Numbered from the stretch's first letter, positions 51,771 through 61,250 are shown. The stretch is 64,000 bases of DNA from Anaerolinea sp. (GCA_020725865.1 DYEC01000023.1:27326-91325); one strand, 5' to 3'. The notes: a model not told the origin generated them from the sequence alone. Made by a program: numbers and translations.

Positions 51771-53138
51771 ATGAGAAAACAAAAGTGGTTTATTCTGGTT
51801 GCCGCTTTGCTGATTTTGGCGCAGGTTCTTTCTGCATGTGCCCCCGCGGCAACGCCGGCGCCGGCTGAACCGACCAAAGCTCCCGAAGCAAAACCAACCC
51901 AGCCGCCTGCCGCAGCCGCTAAACCGGTTGTGGTGGCAGTCTGGAGCGGTCCAGAGCATGAGAATCTGGTCAAAGTAGCGGCGGAATACTCCAAGAAAAC
52001 CGGAAAAGAGGTTATCGTTGAAGAGGTGGCGCGCGAGGCTTACTTTGACAAGCTGAACACCGTCACGGCAAACTGCGGCAAGGACTATGACGTCATGTAT
52101 GTCATGTCCGATTTCATCCCGGCGTATGTCGCTGCCAACGGCTTGAAAGATCTGAATACGTTCTTTGAGGATAAGAGCGTGGTCAGCCCGGACTTTACTC
52201 TGGATGATTACGGCATGGCGGTTGACTTCTTCACCTTTGACGGCAAGCTGTATGTACTGCCCTCCGAAGGGGATACGGCGTGGCTGTGGTACCGCAAAGA
52301 CCTGTTCAAGAAAGCCGGTCTGGAGCCGCCCCAAACATGGGATGAATACTACGCGGCGGCTAAAGCGTTGAACGACCCCGCCAATGGCACCTATGGCGCG
52401 GTGATCGGCGTCAAGCCGGATGAAGCATGGTGGGACTTCATGTATTACCTCTTTGGCATGGGCGGTGAGCTGCTCAATCCGGATAACACGGTGGCGATCA
52501 ACAACGAAGCCGGCGTGAAAGCGTTGACTTTCTACGCCAACCTGTTGAAAGAGGGACTGGTGCCGCCGGATGTCACCACCTATGGGTATGTGGAGATTCT
52601 AGAAGCGCTTTCCAAAGGCAAAGCCGCGATGGGCATCGAGTGGATGGCGGCATATCAGGACCTGACCAGTTGTGAAAAGAGCCTCTGCGATGAGAACGGA
52701 GAGCCGCTGCTGGGCTATGTCATCCCGCCGGGCATCAAACAGCCGGACGGCACGATCAAGCGTCATACGGGCGGTAGTCAGTGGGGCTGGGCGATCCCTG
52801 CCTGCTCGGAGAACCAGCTTGAAGGCTACAAGTTCATCGAGTGGCTGACCGGTCCGGAAGGTGCCAAGATGTGGGCTTTGAATGGCGGTATCCCGGGCAA
52901 CATTCGCGCACTTAATGATCCCGCAGTGGTTGAGAAAGTGCCGCAGTTCAAACTGCTGGCTGAAGTGATGCCTTACCGTTCGATCTTCCCAACATTGACC
53001 GTCTCTCCGGAGATGCTGCCGGTGGTCAACGAGGGTATTGTCGCTGCGGTGAGCGGCACCAAAGATCCCAAGACTGCGGCGGATGAGATGGCAGCCAAAC
53101 TGACCGAAATTCTCAAGAGCGGCGGATATATCAAGTAA
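51771..53138 (+). CDS. Sugar ABC transporter solute-binding lipoprotein
   Basis: This 455-residue secreted lipoprotein has a lipobox LSAC (Cys near 24) and a Pro/Ala/Thr linker (about 25-55), then a family 1 sugar-binding fold. YDVMYVMSDFIPAYVAANGL, KLYVLPSEGDTAWLWYRKD and the hinge region GSQWGWAIPACSEN are typical of MalE-like proteins. It delivers a sugar or oligosaccharide to the two permeases downstream. GGAAGGAGAA precedes the ATG. A 208-base leader contains several GC-rich hairpins. Confidence 0.93.
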   Translation: MRKQKWFILVAALLILAQVLSACAPAATPAPAEPTKAPEAKPTQPPAAAAKPVVVAVWSGPEHENLVKVAAEYSKKTGKEVIVEEVAREAYFDKLNTVTANCGKDYDVMYVMSDFIPAYVAANGLKDLNTFFEDKSVVSPDFTLDDYGMAVDFFTFDGKLYVLPSEGDTAWLWYRKDLFKKAGLEPPQTWDEYYAAAKALNDPANGTYGAVIGVKPDEAWWDFMYYLFGMGGELLNPDNTVAINNEAGVKALTFYANLLKEGLVPPDVTTYGYVEILEALSKGKAAMGIEWMAAYQDLTSCEKSLCDENGEPLLGYVIPPGIKQPDGTIKRHTGGSQWGWAIPACSENQLEGYKFIEWLTGPEGAKMWALNGGIPGNIRALNDPAVVEKVPQFKLLAEVMPYRSIFPTLTVSPEMLPVVNEGIVAAVSGTKDPKTAADEMAAKLTEILKSGGYIK

Positions 53139-53161
53139 AACCAAACAGCCGGTTTTTCTAA

Positions 53162-53239
53162 GAGACCCTGAAGGCTTATGAACACTATTGCGTGCGTATC
53201 AAAGCCTGCCAAGAGCCTCAGGGTCTCCATTTTCAATGG
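53162..53239 (+). repeat. Long hairpin between binding-protein and permease genes
   Basis: GAGACCCTGA (53162-53171) and TCAGGGTCTC (53218-53227) form a perfect 10-base stem. It is extended inward by AGGCTT against AAGAGCC with a bulge. A small CCATT/AATGG hairpin follows (53227-53239). There is no T tract. This position suits an mRNA processing or stabiliser element that keeps the binding protein more abundant than the permeases. Confidence 0.6.
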
Positions 53240-53283
53240 TATGATTAAAAATAAACGCGAGCGAAATCTATTACTCACCTGAG

Positions 53284-54198
53284 ATGAATTTCTCAAAAAC
53301 CTCCCCTTCAATCTATTTTCGGCATGTTTTGCGCAGGCTTGAACCAGCTTTTTACATTGCGCCTTCTTTCATCGTGCTTGGTGTGGTACTGCTCTACCCG
53401 CTGGGATATTCCCTCTGGCTCAGTTTTCATCGCTGGACGATGCGCACCTTTCGGCAAGGGGTGCCGTTTGTGGGTTTTGATAACTATTCCACGCTGTTTT
53501 CCAGCCCTGATTTTCTCAATTCGATTCGAATTACCTTCACCTTCGTTTTTCTGGCAATTTGTTTTGAGTTTATCCTGGGAATGGCGCTGGCACTACTGCT
53601 GAACCACGAGATCAAAGGCAGAGGGATTTTTCGCTCACTGATTTTGCTGCCGATGATGTGTACTAACGTGGTGATTGGGCTGACGTGGCGTCTGCTATTA
53701 AATTACCAGTATGGGTTGGTGAACTATTATCTGGGCGTTTTGGGCTTTGCGCCCGTGGAGTGGCTTAGTTCGCCAAGAGTGGCGATGGCAAGTGTGGTGC
53801 TGGTGGATGTGTGGAACACGACTTCGTTTGTGGCGCTGATGCTGCTGGCGGGGCTGCAATCCCTGCCCGAAGAACCGTTTGAGGCGGCACGGATTGACGG
53901 CGCCAGCGGGGTACAGACCTTCTTTTACTTGACTCTGCCGCTGTTACGCCCGATTATTCTGGTGGCGCTACTCTGGCGGTTTATTGATACGTTCCGCATT
54001 TTCGATGTGATTTACCTGCTGACGGCCGGTGGACCGGCGCGGGTAACCGAAACAGTGAGCATCTATGTCTATCGGTACGGTTTCCAGTCCTTCAATCTGG
54101 GCATTGCTTCTGCCGCATCGTTTATCATGCTGTTGATTATGCTGATGATTGCCGGCATTCTGGCGCGTTCGATTGGACGCGAAATCGGAGGACAGTGA
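53284..54198 (+). CDS. Sugar ABC transporter permease (MalF-like)
   Basis: This 304-residue membrane permease has about six membrane segments. The EAA loop that contacts the ATPase is PFEAARIDGASGVQTFFYLTLP (E-A-A-x3-G-A-x-x-x-x-x-x-x-I/L-x-L-P). It imports the sugar bound by the lipoprotein upstream. GAACTATTATCTG and MLADLITAGGPARVTET-like segments are typical of MalF-type permeases. It overlaps the MalG-like gene by one base. No ATPase gene is in the operon, so an MsmK-type shared ATPase is expected elsewhere. Confidence 0.94.
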   Translation: MNFSKTSPSIYFRHVLRRLEPAFYIAPSFIVLGVVLLYPLGYSLWLSFHRWTMRTFRQGVPFVGFDNYSTLFSSPDFLNSIRITFTFVFLAICFEFILGMALALLLNHEIKGRGIFRSLILLPMMCTNVVIGLTWRLLLNYQYGLVNYYLGVLGFAPVEWLSSPRVAMASVVLVDVWNTTSFVALMLLAGLQSLPEEPFEAARIDGASGVQTFFYLTLPLLRPIILVALLWRFIDTFRIFDVIYLLTAGGPARVTETVSIYVYRYGFQSFNLGIASAASFIMLLIMLMIAGILARSIGREIGGQ

Positions 54199-55043
54199 TG
54201 ACGACACAGAGAAAACATCCCCTGCTGAAGCGTCTTAACCGTTTGATCATCTACGCCCTGATCCTGTTGGCAGTATTGCTCTCGGTAGCACCGATTCTTT
54301 ATTTGTTTATTACTTCGCTCAAGGAGCCGGAGCTGGCTTTTGCCATCCCGCCGGTATGGAACTTCACGCCCACTCTGCGCAATTACAGGGAGGTGGTATC
54401 TTCCACCCGCTTTGACCGGTACTTTTTCAACAGCGTTGTGGTAGCACTCTCGACTACTGCCATCGCGCTGGCGCTGGGGTCGCTGGCGGCATACGGTTTT
54501 TCCCGTTTCCGCTTTCGCGGGCATTTCTGGCTGCGTATGAGCACGCTGATCCCCCAGATGCTGCCACCGATCACGATTGTGGTACCGCTGTATGTCATCT
54601 TCAGCGGCATCAACTGGGTTGATACCCGTCAGGCGCTGATTGTCTCTTATCTGACGTTTACCGTCCCGCTGAGCATCTGGATGATGATTGGGTTCTTTGA
54701 TGATGTGCCGGTTGAGCTGGAAGAAGCGGCGATGATTGACGGCTGTTCGCGTTTGCAGGCGTTGCTGCGCATCAGTCTGCCGCTGGCTTTGCCCGGCATG
54801 GCGGCTACGGCGATTTTGTGCTTTTTGTATTGCTGGAATGAATTTTTATACGCCGTGATTCTAACCGGGCGCGAGGCACGCACATTGCCCGTAACGATCA
54901 CGGCTTTCATGACCAACCGCTCGGTGTTCTGGGGTCGCATTGCCGCATCGGGTTCGCTGGTGCTGATACCGGTGCTGATTTTCGCCCTGCTGGCACAACG
55001 CTATCTGGTGCGCGGGCTGGCGCGCGGAGCGGTCAAGGGATGA
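54198..55043 (+). CDS. Sugar ABC transporter permease (MalG-like)
   Basis: This 281-residue second permease subunit has six membrane segments. The EAA loop is [18 protein letters not shown], followed by [17 protein letters not shown], a typical MalG arrangement. [15 protein letters not shown] is also characteristic. The ATG at 54198 (TGATG overlap, GGAGGA upstream) is preferred to a GTG three bases earlier. Its 3' end overlaps the convergent GH130 gene by 43 bases. The operon ends here. Confidence 0.94.
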   Translation: MTTQRKHPLLKRLNRLIIYALILLAVLLSVAPILYLFITSLKEPELAFAIPPVWNFTPTLRNYREVVSSTRFDRYFFNSVVVALSTTAIALALGSLAAYGFSRFRFRGHFWLRMSTLIPQMLPPITIVVPLYVIFSGINWVDTRQALIVSYLTFTVPLSIWMMIGFFDDVPVELEEAAMIDGCSRLQALLRISLPLALPGMAATAILCFLYCWNEFLYAVILTGREARTLPVTITAFMTNRSVFWGRIAASGSLVLIPVLIFALLAQRYLVRGLARGAVKG

Positions 55044-56008
55044 GTAGCTGACCCGTCATTACAATCCCCTTGCGTTTCGAGCCAATCCAGCAAGGCGCGC
55101 ACGCTTCCAAACGCCAGTGCAACGCTGGTATCGGCAGCTCCATAATACAGATAAATTGTGTCCCCATCGGGGGCGATCACATGACCGCAGGGGAAGACGA
55201 CATTATCCACATCTCCATGTCGTTCGTAGGGTTCTTCGGGTCCAAAAATCCACTGGTCGCTGCGGCGTAGGCAACGTTCGGGATTTTCCAAATCGAATAA
55301 TGCCAGCCCAAGACGATAAAGCGACCCGGCTGCCGTTTGTCGCACGCCATGATAGATAACCAGCCAGCCGCGCGGCGTCTTAATCGGTGGTGATGACAGC
55401 CCAATTTTATTAGCATCCCACCACGCGCCGCGGCGAGCTTCCATCATCAACTTGTGATTGCCCCAGTGTCGCAAATCGGGCGAATAAGAAATCCACATAT
55501 GTGCGCCCAAAAATCCGACCGGGCGGTGAATTAATGCCCAGCGCTCACCAATTCGATGGGGAAACAATGCGGCATCTTTATCTTCGGGCGGCATGATCAT
55601 GCCGTAGCGTTCAAAGCGTTGAAAATCTTCCGTCAGCGCCAATGAGACCCCCGGTCCGCCCGGTGAATAAGCGGTATAAGTGACGGCATATTTATTCAGT
55701 TCGGGGATATAGGTAATCCGCGGGTCTTCAATCCCCCATAACTCTTCCGGATAATTCTCTGGATCGGGCAAAAGCGTGGGGAACGGGTCAATTTGCCAGT
55801 TGTCTATTCCGTTCGCAGAACGGGCGGCGCATAAGTGTGAATGCCCGCGCCGGTCTTCGACCCGGCACAACAGTAGAATCGTTCCGTCCGGTAGCACTGT
55901 GGCGCCGGCGTTGAAGACGCTGTTTGCCGGATAGGGCCAGTCGGCAGAGGTTAGGATTGGATTGCGCTCATAGCGCCGGAAGAGTTGGGGATATTGATCG
56001 TTTTTCAT
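55001..56008 (-). CDS. GH130 family glycoside phosphorylase
   Basis: This 335-residue five-bladed beta-propeller phosphorylase of GH130 includes enzymes that phosphorolyse beta-mannosides to mannose-1-phosphate. The catalytic Asp is in the family motif WGIEDPRITY. Phosphate-binding residues are in HRIGERWALIHRP and YHGV. The ATG at 56008 has AGGAG five bases upstream; a GTG six bases earlier is less likely. It is 2 bases from the GT4 gene on the same strand, a pairing seen in bacterial mannoside loci. The exact linkage is unknown. Confidence 0.88.
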   Translation of the reverse strand: MKNDQYPQLFRRYERNPILTSADWPYPANSVFNAGATVLPDGTILLLCRVEDRRGHSHLCAARSANGIDNWQIDPFPTLLPDPENYPEELWGIEDPRITYIPELNKYAVTYTAYSPGGPGVSLALTEDFQRFERYGMIMPPEDKDAALFPHRIGERWALIHRPVGFLGAHMWISYSPDLRHWGNHKLMMEARRGAWWDANKIGLSSPPIKTPRGWLVIYHGVRQTAAGSLYRLGLALFDLENPERCLRRSDQWIFGPEEPYERHGDVDNVVFPCGHVIAPDGDTIYLYYGAADTSVALAFGSVRALLDWLETQGDCNDGSATHPLTAPRASPRTR

Positions 56009-56010
56009 GT

Positions 56011-58299
56011 TCACTCCTGACTCTTTGCAACCTGCGGGATGACGTTTTGCATCAGTTGAATTTCCAAGAGAACATGCAGAAATGCCAGCGTGGCCTCAGC
56101 ACCCTGATTCTCGTTCGCCCGGTCTGAATGCAGCCCATCGCGGCAACCGCCGCTCAAGGGGTCATACAGCGAAATGCCCAAATCGTTGCGTCCTAAAAAC
56201 CACTCGAACGCTCGCATTGCTTGTTTCTGCCAGTAGGCGTCTTCAGTAATCTGATAAGCGGCAAGGCTGGCAAGGCTCATCATCTGCGCTTCAATGGGTT
56301 GCTGGTCAAAGCGAGCTCGCTCGCCGCCCTTAATATAGAAACCATTGGAACCGATGGGGACGAAGTGCTTGTCTTCGGTATCCGAGCATTGCAGTTCAGC
56401 CAGCCAGTGCAGCGATTCCAGCGCGGCTTCGCACATCGTATCGTTTTGTATAGCATGCCCTGAAACCAGCAGTGCATGGGAAAGGACGGAATTGCAATAG
56501 GTCAAGCGGTCCTCAAACCACAACCAATCCGCTGAACGAGCATTCTGATACAGGTGAAGCAAACGATTAGCCAGTTCTTCGCGTATCTGGCTTGCCATGC
56601 GGTCGCCGCTGTACCGTTGCAGATACTCATGAATCCCCAGCAGGGCAAAAGCCCAGCCGCGCGGACTGGTTGTGTTCACTATCGCCGGCAACGCCTGCTC
56701 AAATAAGCGGCTCGCCATCCTGCGCAAGGCGGGGTTGTTTGAGCGCCCCAGCACCGTGCCTAGTGACCAGAGGGCGCGTCCATGACCATCGTCTGAGCCG
56801 CGCTCTTCCAGCCACTGGCGTTGATAATTCATAAAATTGCGGAAAAATCCATTTTGCAGATTGAAAGCGTACCCCAAAAACGCCAGATAGCGAGAGGCGA
56901 GTTCCAGCGCTTCGGGGTGTCCGAGACTTTCCAGCAGGATGCTGACGATCAACGCCCGGGCGTTGTCGTCGGTGGTATAGCCCTCTGAGTAATTGGGTAT
57001 GATGAATGTAGCATGTTGCAGGATTCCGGTGTCATCGGTCATGCGGTGCAGATGGTCAAGCTTGAGCGGCGGCAATTCACCGGGGCGGTTGCCGAGCGTC
57101 CTGAAGCTGAAAATGCGCTGAGCGGTGCGGCGGTGTTCAATGCGGGCGCGCTCAAAGCTCTGCATATAGCGACGGGCAACGGATTGCCAGACCATTTGTC
57201 GGGTGAATAGATAGGCGCGCTTGCGGATGGCGTGCCGTCTGGCTTCATCATCCAATAGTTCATTGACGCGTTCCGCCAGCGCGCTTGGATCGCGGAATGG
57301 AACCAGCACGCCGCGCCCTTCTGCCAGCATCTCTTCTGCATACCAGTACGGTGTAGAGACAACTGCTTTACCTGCGCCGAGCGCATATGCCAGCGTGCCG
57401 GAAACGATCTGCGCCGCATGGACATACGGCGTGATGTAAATATCCGCCGCGCCGATAAACTCGATCAGCTCTTCTAAATCCACAAAACGGTTGTAGAAAA
57501 TGACATGGCCTTCAACCCCTTTCTCCTGTGCCAGGCGTTGCAGAGAAAGGCGATAAGTTTCCCCTTCGTGCTGTCTGACGTGTGGATGGGTGGCGCCCAG
57601 AATGATATACACGACTTCGGGATGTTTTTTTAGAATTGCCGGCAGGGCGTTAATCACGTTTTCGATGCCCTTATTCGCCGAAAGCAATCCAAAAGTGAGC
57701 AAGACGGTCTTGCCCTCGACGCCAAAGCGGTCTTTGTAAAAAGCTGGATCAACAAAAGGCATGTCCGGCACACCATGCGGAATCAGATCAATTTTCTCCT
57801 TTGGCGCCTGATAAATTTCCTGTAAAAATTCGCTACCGCGCTTGCTCATCACCACCAGTCGGTCGGAGAGACGGATGATCTCCTCCAGTACACGGCGCTG
57901 ATCGGAGTCGGGCTCGCGCAGGATGGTATGCAATGTGGTGACAATCGGCATGCGTAGCTCACGCAATAAGGTCAAAATATGACTTCCCGCCTTGCCGCCA
58001 AAAATCCCGTATTCGTGTTGCAGACAGACCACATCCACGTTGTTGATATTGAGAAAGTCGGCAGCGCGTTGATAGGATTGCAAATCCTTTTCTGCTAACT
58101 CAAAGCGGACGCGCGGGGGATATAAATATCCGTGTTCGTTATCATTCATCGGCAGAGCAATAAAATTGGTCTGTGGGTATTCGGATGCCATCGATTCACA
58201 TAAATCGGTGGTAAACGTGGCGATACCGCATTGGCGCGGCAAATAATTGCCTATAAACGCAATTCGATTCACTGTTGAAGCAACTGTTTCATATTCCAT
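56011..58299 (-). CDS. GT4-type glycosyltransferase fused to an alpha-toroid-like domain
   Basis: This 762-residue protein has two halves. Residues about 1-375 are a GT-B glycosyltransferase: the acceptor domain contains GNYLPRQCGIATFT and VVCLQHEYGIFGGKAGS, and the donor domain has IDLIPHGVPD and GAADIYITPYVH followed by a substrate-binding Glu region. Residues about 400-750 are helical, with repeated aromatic/Arg motifs such as YTTDDNARALIV and DDGHGRALWSLGT, resembling six-hairpin glycosidase-type toroids. GGAGGT precedes the start. The ATG at 58299 is preferred to a TTG at 58305. It is coupled to the GH130 gene. Confidence 0.85.
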   Translation of the reverse strand: MEYETVASTVNRIAFIGNYLPRQCGIATFTTDLCESMASEYPQTNFIALPMNDNEHGYLYPPRVRFELAEKDLQSYQRAADFLNINNVDVVCLQHEYGIFGGKAGSHILTLLRELRMPIVTTLHTILREPDSDQRRVLEEIIRLSDRLVVMSKRGSEFLQEIYQAPKEKIDLIPHGVPDMPFVDPAFYKDRFGVEGKTVLLTFGLLSANKGIENVINALPAILKKHPEVVYIILGATHPHVRQHEGETYRLSLQRLAQEKGVEGHVIFYNRFVDLEELIEFIGAADIYITPYVHAAQIVSGTLAYALGAGKAVVSTPYWYAEEMLAEGRGVLVPFRDPSALAERVNELLDDEARRHAIRKRAYLFTRQMVWQSVARRYMQSFERARIEHRRTAQRIFSFRTLGNRPGELPPLKLDHLHRMTDDTGILQHATFIIPNYSEGYTTDDNARALIVSILLESLGHPEALELASRYLAFLGYAFNLQNGFFRNFMNYQRQWLEERGSDDGHGRALWSLGTVLGRSNNPALRRMASRLFEQALPAIVNTTSPRGWAFALLGIHEYLQRYSGDRMASQIREELANRLLHLYQNARSADWLWFEDRLTYCNSVLSHALLVSGHAIQNDTMCEAALESLHWLAELQCSDTEDKHFVPIGSNGFYIKGGERARFDQQPIEAQMMSLASLAAYQITEDAYWQKQAMRAFEWFLGRNDLGISLYDPLSGGCRDGLHSDRANENQGAEATLAFLHVLLEIQLMQNVIPQVAKSQE

Positions 58300-58386
58300 A
58301 ACCAAATCTACCTCCAGAATGATTTACTTATGGAAGTGCAGTTTGTTCAACACAGTTTATAAGATAACTTTTCAGGAAACCAGCTG

Positions 58387-58422
58387 ATAAAAATTTCGGA
58401 ACAACCGAGATTTTCTGTTCCG
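58387..58422 (-). terminator. Terminator of the CPBP protease gene
   Basis: On the minus strand CGGAACA (58422-58416) and TGTTCCG (58403-58397) form a 7-base stem with a 12-base loop, followed by AAATTTTT. It lies about 34 bases after the CPBP stop and before the GT4 gene. Confidence 0.7.
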
Positions 58423-58455
58423 CCCTATAAAATTATACTAAAAATTTTATTGCTT

Positions 58456-59316
58456 TTAAGACCGGGTTGGTTGACTGCGAAGGTATTCGGGATTTTGCAG
58501 GTCTGTTAGAAGCACATCATTGCCTGAGCGATGAAACCTGTGTGTGCCGAAAAGCAGAACAATCCCAACGGCAACGGTTGTTGTGATGCCGACTACAAAC
58601 AGATAAGAAGAAACATAGACGCTCAGCTCAAGCAGGATGAACGCAACGGTATTTGACATGGCATGGAAGATGCTGACGGGCAAAAGGCTGTGCCGGGTGT
58701 GGTTATACAGCCAGGTGTAAATAGCAGTCAACGAAAGGCTGAAAAGAATCTCTCCATACCAAGGCAGAGAAGCCATTGGAGAAGAAGGGTTGAGGAGTAA
58801 AGGCAGATGCCATATACTCCAAAGCAGCCCCATGATGAAAACAATCTTCAAGTCGCTATGATGCTCCTGTAGGCGCGGCAAGGCAAATCCACGCCAGCCG
58901 ATTTCTTCCCATACGTTTGAGATCAGCATCATCAGAAAAACCGAAGGCAGAGCAAACCAGCTAATGAGCTTAAGGGTTGGAAGTGGCTGACCGAAGAGTA
59001 TTCCGATGGTAATGGCTGCGGTAGCTACTACAAACCAGAACAGGAACACAAACACGTACCATATCAGGGCAAATCGCCAGCGCAACAGGGAGGAAAATAG
59101 CCAGCGTATACCATCTCGATTGCCGGTTGCCCAAAGGACGGCTACTGCTGCCAGCGTTGGTCCTACTCCGCCAAGCAGATTGAGAATAGGGTGATCAAAA
59201 GGGAATAGCCCATAGCTGTGTAACGTTTGTGGCATCCAGCCCAACCACGAAATTGCAAAAGCAAGGACATAAAACGTCAACAGCGGATGTCTTTGGATAA
59301 AAGTTGTTTTGTTCAT
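58456..59316 (-). CDS. CPBP family intramembrane protease
   Basis: This 286-residue membrane protein has about eight hydrophobic segments and the CPBP/Abi signature. Motif 1 is EEIGWRG (EExxxR) near residues 140-146, and motif 2 residues are in FxxxH-like IFHAMSNT. A third conserved region is in WSIWHLPLLL. The catalytic glutamates and histidines are therefore present. These enzymes include CAAX-type processing proteases and bacteriocin-immunity proteins; the target here is unknown. It lies 6 bases downstream of uvrC. Confidence 0.9.
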   Translation of the reverse strand: MNKTTFIQRHPLLTFYVLAFAISWLGWMPQTLHSYGLFPFDHPILNLLGGVGPTLAAVAVLWATGNRDGIRWLFSSLLRWRFALIWYVFVFLFWFVVATAAITIGILFGQPLPTLKLISWFALPSVFLMMLISNVWEEIGWRGFALPRLQEHHSDLKIVFIMGLLWSIWHLPLLLNPSSPMASLPWYGEILFSLSLTAIYTWLYNHTRHSLLPVSIFHAMSNTVAFILLELSVYVSSYLFVVGITTTVAVGIVLLFGTHRFHRSGNDVLLTDLQNPEYLRSQPTRS

Positions 59317-59322
59317 GGAGAG

Positions 59323-61179
59323 CTATTCCAGTCCACTCTTAATCGCCAGTGCCAGCGTTTCGGTGATTCCCGGAATCTGTGACAGTTCTTCAATGCTGGC
59401 ATTGAGGATGCCTTCAATAGAGCCGAAGCGGGTGAGCAGTGCCTTGCGCCGGGCGGGACCAATGCCAGGGATGGCATCCAAACGCGAAGCCAAACCCTGA
59501 CGGGTGCGGCGTTGACGATGGGCAGTGATGGCAAAACGGTGTGCCTCATCGCGGATACGCTGAAGGAGGTACAATCCCTGTGAGTGGCGCGGCAGCACCA
59601 GAGGCTCGCTTTGAGCGGGTAAAAAAAGCTCTTCCTGTTGTTTTGCCAGACCAGCAACTGATACTTTCTCAGCTAGCCCGAATTGTTCCAGTACCTGCAG
59701 AGCCCGTCCGAGCTGTCCTTTGCCGCCATCCACAATGAGTAAATCGGGCAAGATAGCGAAGGCTGGATCGGCTTTTTCCCCAATGGTTTGCTGTTCCTGT
59801 GCCGCATACCATCGGCGAAAGCGGCGTGTCAGTACTTCTTCCATGCTGGCAAAGTCATCTGGTCCACAGACGGTCTTAATGTTAAAGCGCCGGTATAACC
59901 CTTTACTAGGCACCCCGCGCTCAAAAACCACCATACTGCCCACCGCCGCAGTGCCCTGCGTATTGGAAATATCATAACACTCGATGCGGTTGGGCGGTTC
60001 GGGCAGGTTAAAGGCTTTCTGCAATTCTGCCAGCGCTTCACTCTGGCGGTTGGTGTCCATTTCCCACTGGCTGCGCAGAGCTTGTAGCGTTTCCATGGCG
60101 TTCTCGGTCGCCATTTGCACCAGTTCCTGCGGCGTACCGGAACGCGGTACACAGAATTGAATTTTCTGTCCACCACGGCGGGTGTTCAGCCACTCTTTAA
60201 TAATTTGTGCTTCTTCTATCTCGTGCGGCAACAACACTTCAGAGGGAATGCTGGCAGCTTCGGAGTAGAACTGCTTAATAAACTCGGCAATCACCTGGCT
60301 ATCGGCGGCTTCTTCGGTACCTTCGAGGATAAAATACTCACGTCCGATCAGCTTGCCGCCGCGGATGAAAAACACCTGTACGCAGGCTTCGCCATCGGTA
60401 CGCGCCATGGCGATCACGTCCGAATCCATCTGTTCGTTGGAGATGACTTTTTGGCGTTCGACAACTTTTTCGATTGCCAGAATTTGGTCGCGCAGCGTCG
60501 CCGCCTTTTCAAAACGCAATTCTTCTGCAGCCAGTTCCATTTCTTTTTTCAGGCGTTCAATGATTGGCGCAGTACGTCCTTCCAGAAACTGGCATAGGTC
60601 ATTAATTACCTGCCGATATTGCACCTGATTCACTGCACCAATACACGGTGCATTGCACAGCTTGATATCGTAATACAAACAAGCGCGCAGGTCTCTTCCG
60701 GTGATTTCACGGTCGCAAGTCAGATATGGAAAAATTCGCCGCAGTACATCCAGCGTTTGGTGTACTGCCCAGACACTTGTATAAGGACCGAAGTAGCGCG
60801 AGCCGTCTTTGACCATCTGACGGGTGACGGTCACTTTTGGAAAAGGGTCCGCCCAGTGGACTTTGATATATGGATAGCGTTTATCGTCTTTAAGGCGGAT
60901 GTTGTAATGCGGGCGGTGTTTTTTGATCAGCGTCATCTCAAGGATGAGTGCTTCCAATTCTGAACCAACCACAATCCATTCAATGTCAGCGATATGGCGT
61001 ACCATCTGGCGCGTTTTGAAATCCTGCCCGCTATCATGGAAATAGGAACGCACACGATTGCGCAGGTTGATCGCCTTGCCGACGTAGATCACCTGACCGG
61101 CTTCGTTTTTCATCAGGTAACAGCCGGGTTTGGACGGCAGGGTGTTCAGAATGCCTTGCAGATGCTCGCTGGTTACCAT
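59323..61179 (-). CDS. uvrC: UvrABC excinuclease subunit C
   Basis: This 618-residue nucleotide-excision repair nuclease makes the 3' and 5' cuts around a lesion. The GIY-YIG domain is at the N-terminus (SKPGCYLMKNEAGQVIYVGK). The UVR domain is IIERLKKEMELAAEELRFEK. The RNase H-like nuclease core lies at about 360-550 (ECYDISNTQGTAAVGSMVVF, and LLIVDGGKGQL with a catalytic Asp). Paired helix-hairpin-helix motifs close the C-terminus (IPGIGPARRKALLTRFGS). The length is standard. Confidence 0.97.
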   Translation of the reverse strand: MVTSEHLQGILNTLPSKPGCYLMKNEAGQVIYVGKAINLRNRVRSYFHDSGQDFKTRQMVRHIADIEWIVVGSELEALILEMTLIKKHRPHYNIRLKDDKRYPYIKVHWADPFPKVTVTRQMVKDGSRYFGPYTSVWAVHQTLDVLRRIFPYLTCDREITGRDLRACLYYDIKLCNAPCIGAVNQVQYRQVINDLCQFLEGRTAPIIERLKKEMELAAEELRFEKAATLRDQILAIEKVVERQKVISNEQMDSDVIAMARTDGEACVQVFFIRGGKLIGREYFILEGTEEAADSQVIAEFIKQFYSEAASIPSEVLLPHEIEEAQIIKEWLNTRRGGQKIQFCVPRSGTPQELVQMATENAMETLQALRSQWEMDTNRQSEALAELQKAFNLPEPPNRIECYDISNTQGTAAVGSMVVFERGVPSKGLYRRFNIKTVCGPDDFASMEEVLTRRFRRWYAAQEQQTIGEKADPAFAILPDLLIVDGGKGQLGRALQVLEQFGLAEKVSVAGLAKQQEELFLPAQSEPLVLPRHSQGLYLLQRIRDEAHRFAITAHRQRRTRQGLASRLDAIPGIGPARRKALLTRFGSIEGILNASIEELSQIPGITETLALAIKSGLE

Positions 61180-61218
61180 TCTGCAATTATTTTAACCGAA
61201 TTAACCGCAAGCATTCTC

Positions 61219-61250
61219 AAAAAAACGGCGCGCCGCACGTGCGGCGCGCC
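61219..61250 (-). terminator. selD terminator, 24-base perfect palindrome
   Basis: Bases 61227-61250 form a perfect 24-base palindrome (10-base GC-only stem around ACGT, with a GGCGCGCC site in each arm). On the minus strand it is followed by seven T residues, a very strong terminator 29 bases after the selD stop. Confidence 0.9.
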
